Made by a program: the position numbers and the translations under genes
The notes under the pieces: generated by a model
What the model was told of the DNA's origin: nothing
Seen by the model: only the letters and a program-made list of their open reading frames with translations
Database searches by the model: none
Assembly (NCBI GenBank): GCA_030591305.1
Contig: JAUVBI010000060.1
Span: 1-14,019 of the forward strand
Reading direction: 5' to 3'
From: Pseudomonadota bacterium
GTDB lineage: Bacteria; Pseudomonadota; Gammaproteobacteria; Pseudomonadales; Halieaceae
Length of the DNA stretch: 14,019 nucleotides
In this document: positions 13,490 to 14,019 of the stretch, piece by piece
Layout of the letters: each line of letters begins with the position of its first letter
Numbering within the stretch: position 1 is the stretch's first letter

Positions 13490-13667
13490 TTTTCCACAGC
13501 ACACAACATAGCTGCCCGCGAATTCCGAGGGGGCTTCCTATAACGCCAGATCAGGGCAGCTCCCATCGGCTGCCTCAGCTATCAGCTACCGGCACCAGAG
13601 AGGCAATCTGTGGAGCACTTTGCCACAGGCATTACCTGAGCCATGCCCTGGCCAATATGCCCACCAG
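13471..13667 (-). repeat. Degenerate repeat Q, copy 2
   Basis: Counterpart of 6956-7152. The minus-strand frame ending NSRAAMLCAVEKVWGIGGNK continues into repeat P, so P and Q are neighbouring parts of one original gene or element. Neither copy is intact. Confidence 0.6.
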
Positions 13668-13716
13668 GAGGCCCTGAAGCCAGAAAGGGCAGTATACTGG
13701 GGATTGCCCTGGAAGA

Positions 13717-13737
13717 CCGCTTTACTGGCTAAAGCGG
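13717..13737. repeat. Perfect 8-bp hairpin CCGCTTTA/TAAAGCGG
   Basis: CCGCTTTA (13717-13724), loop CTGGC, TAAAGCGG (13730-13737). It lies between repeat Q and the IS1182 end. No T-run follows; a terminator role is possible but unsupported. Confidence 0.5.
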
Positions 13738-13784
13738 CCCTTCTGACTTGGCCAATGTGATCGGCGACTACTTCTGCTTTGTCC

Positions 13785-14019
13785 TCAGACTGTGTGAAAA
13801 CTCCTAGGTGAGATATAATCATACTTTCTCGCTGAAGGACGGCCACCATGAGTGGATTCATCGAGGGCGAAAGCCGCACACAAGCCACATTATTCCCCGA
13901 ACGCATCGACGATTATATTGCTGAAGAAAACACAGTTCGTGTTATCGACGTTTTTGTTGATGAGCTCGACCTTTCAGGTTTGGGGTTTAAAACCATCCCA
14001 GAACTGACAGGTCGACCCG
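13785..14019 (+). mobile_element. IS1182-family element, left end, continuing out of window
   Basis: The element probably starts near 13785, where CAGACTGTGTGAAAA resembles the terminal repeats of this group. AT-rich sequence (GAGATATAATC, 13811-13821) could be the -10 of its promoter. The transposase gene begins 63 bp further on. Confidence 0.6.
13848..14019 (+). CDS. IS1182-family transposase, N-terminal 57 codons (3' cut by window)
   Basis: ATG 13848, preceded by AAGGACGG, opens a frame reading MSGFIEGESRTQATLFPERI, DDYIAEENTVRVIDVFVDEL and DLSGLGFK up to the window end. These are the conserved N-terminal lines of IS1182 (IS4/IS5-like DDE) transposases: F-EG--R-Q--LFPE--DDYI-E-N-VRVID-FVDELDL--LGF. 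No damage is visible in the part present, so this may be a live copy, unlike the other IS pieces here. The catalytic DDE residues lie outside the window. Confidence 0.9.
   Translation, partial: MSGFIEGESRTQATLFPERIDDYIAEENTVRVIDVFVDELDLSGLGFKTIPELTGRP

Noticed and set aside
13717..13737. Integron attC site
   Set aside because: The hairpin lacks the R'/R'' core sites and there is no integron integrase or cassette array.
13586..13906. 106-codon minus-strand frame
   Set aside because: Crosses the IS1182 left end and repeat Q, so it is assembled from unrelated pieces.

Overview
The window looks like an accessory, transposon-scarred stretch of a gammaproteobacterial chromosome, probably of marine type. 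This is inferred from the protein families present: chromosomal-type topoisomerase III, DUF2007, an IS6/IS110/IS1182 mix, a multi-haem cytochrome c'-like protein and an OFA-like MFS carrier. No marker gene fixes the genus. Intact genes sit as islands between broken transposases and degenerate gene tails, and no single operon spans the window.

Layout. 1-1560: most of DNA topoisomerase III (topB), cut by the window edge. 1590-1850: a cation-efflux-like relic. 1983-2479 (minus): a 54-residue small gene followed by a DUF2007/zinc-ribbon gene. 2564-2830: the 3' end of a DDE transposase with nested inverted repeats. 2880-3531 (minus): a PIN-domain toxin followed by an overlapping ribbon-helix-helix antitoxin. 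3532-4031: short repeats, a possible IS end and a 48-codon ORF. 4032-4517 (minus): a NYN/LabA-like nuclease-fold protein. 4760-5746 (minus): a fumarylacetoacetate hydrolase family enzyme. 5802-6050: an internally deleted IS6 transposase. 6206-6844: a secreted or lipid-anchored protein. 6845-7588: relics only.

7589-8997 carries two overlapping genes that I recognise as the nucleotide-modification-associated domains Nmad3 and Nmad2, a predicted DNA-base-modification-linked pair. A DUF3127 OB-fold-like protein follows at 9216-9566; it ends in the SSB-type acidic tip DDDIPF. Then come a truncated gene tail, an IS110 scrap, an anchored tri-haem cytochrome c (10199-11056), an IS6 3' relic, a repeated gene tail and an MFS carrier (11565-12806, minus).

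The most striking find is at 12965-13195 on the minus strand. It is a complete 76-residue SelW/Rdx-like gene hidden from ordinary ORF calling by an in-frame UGA at the second redox position (CSQ-UGA). It has a good ribosome binding site, and a bacterial-SECIS-like hairpin starts 10 nt after the UGA. This is best read as a selenoprotein. The window ends with a degenerate composite repeat and the 5' end of an IS1182-family transposase.
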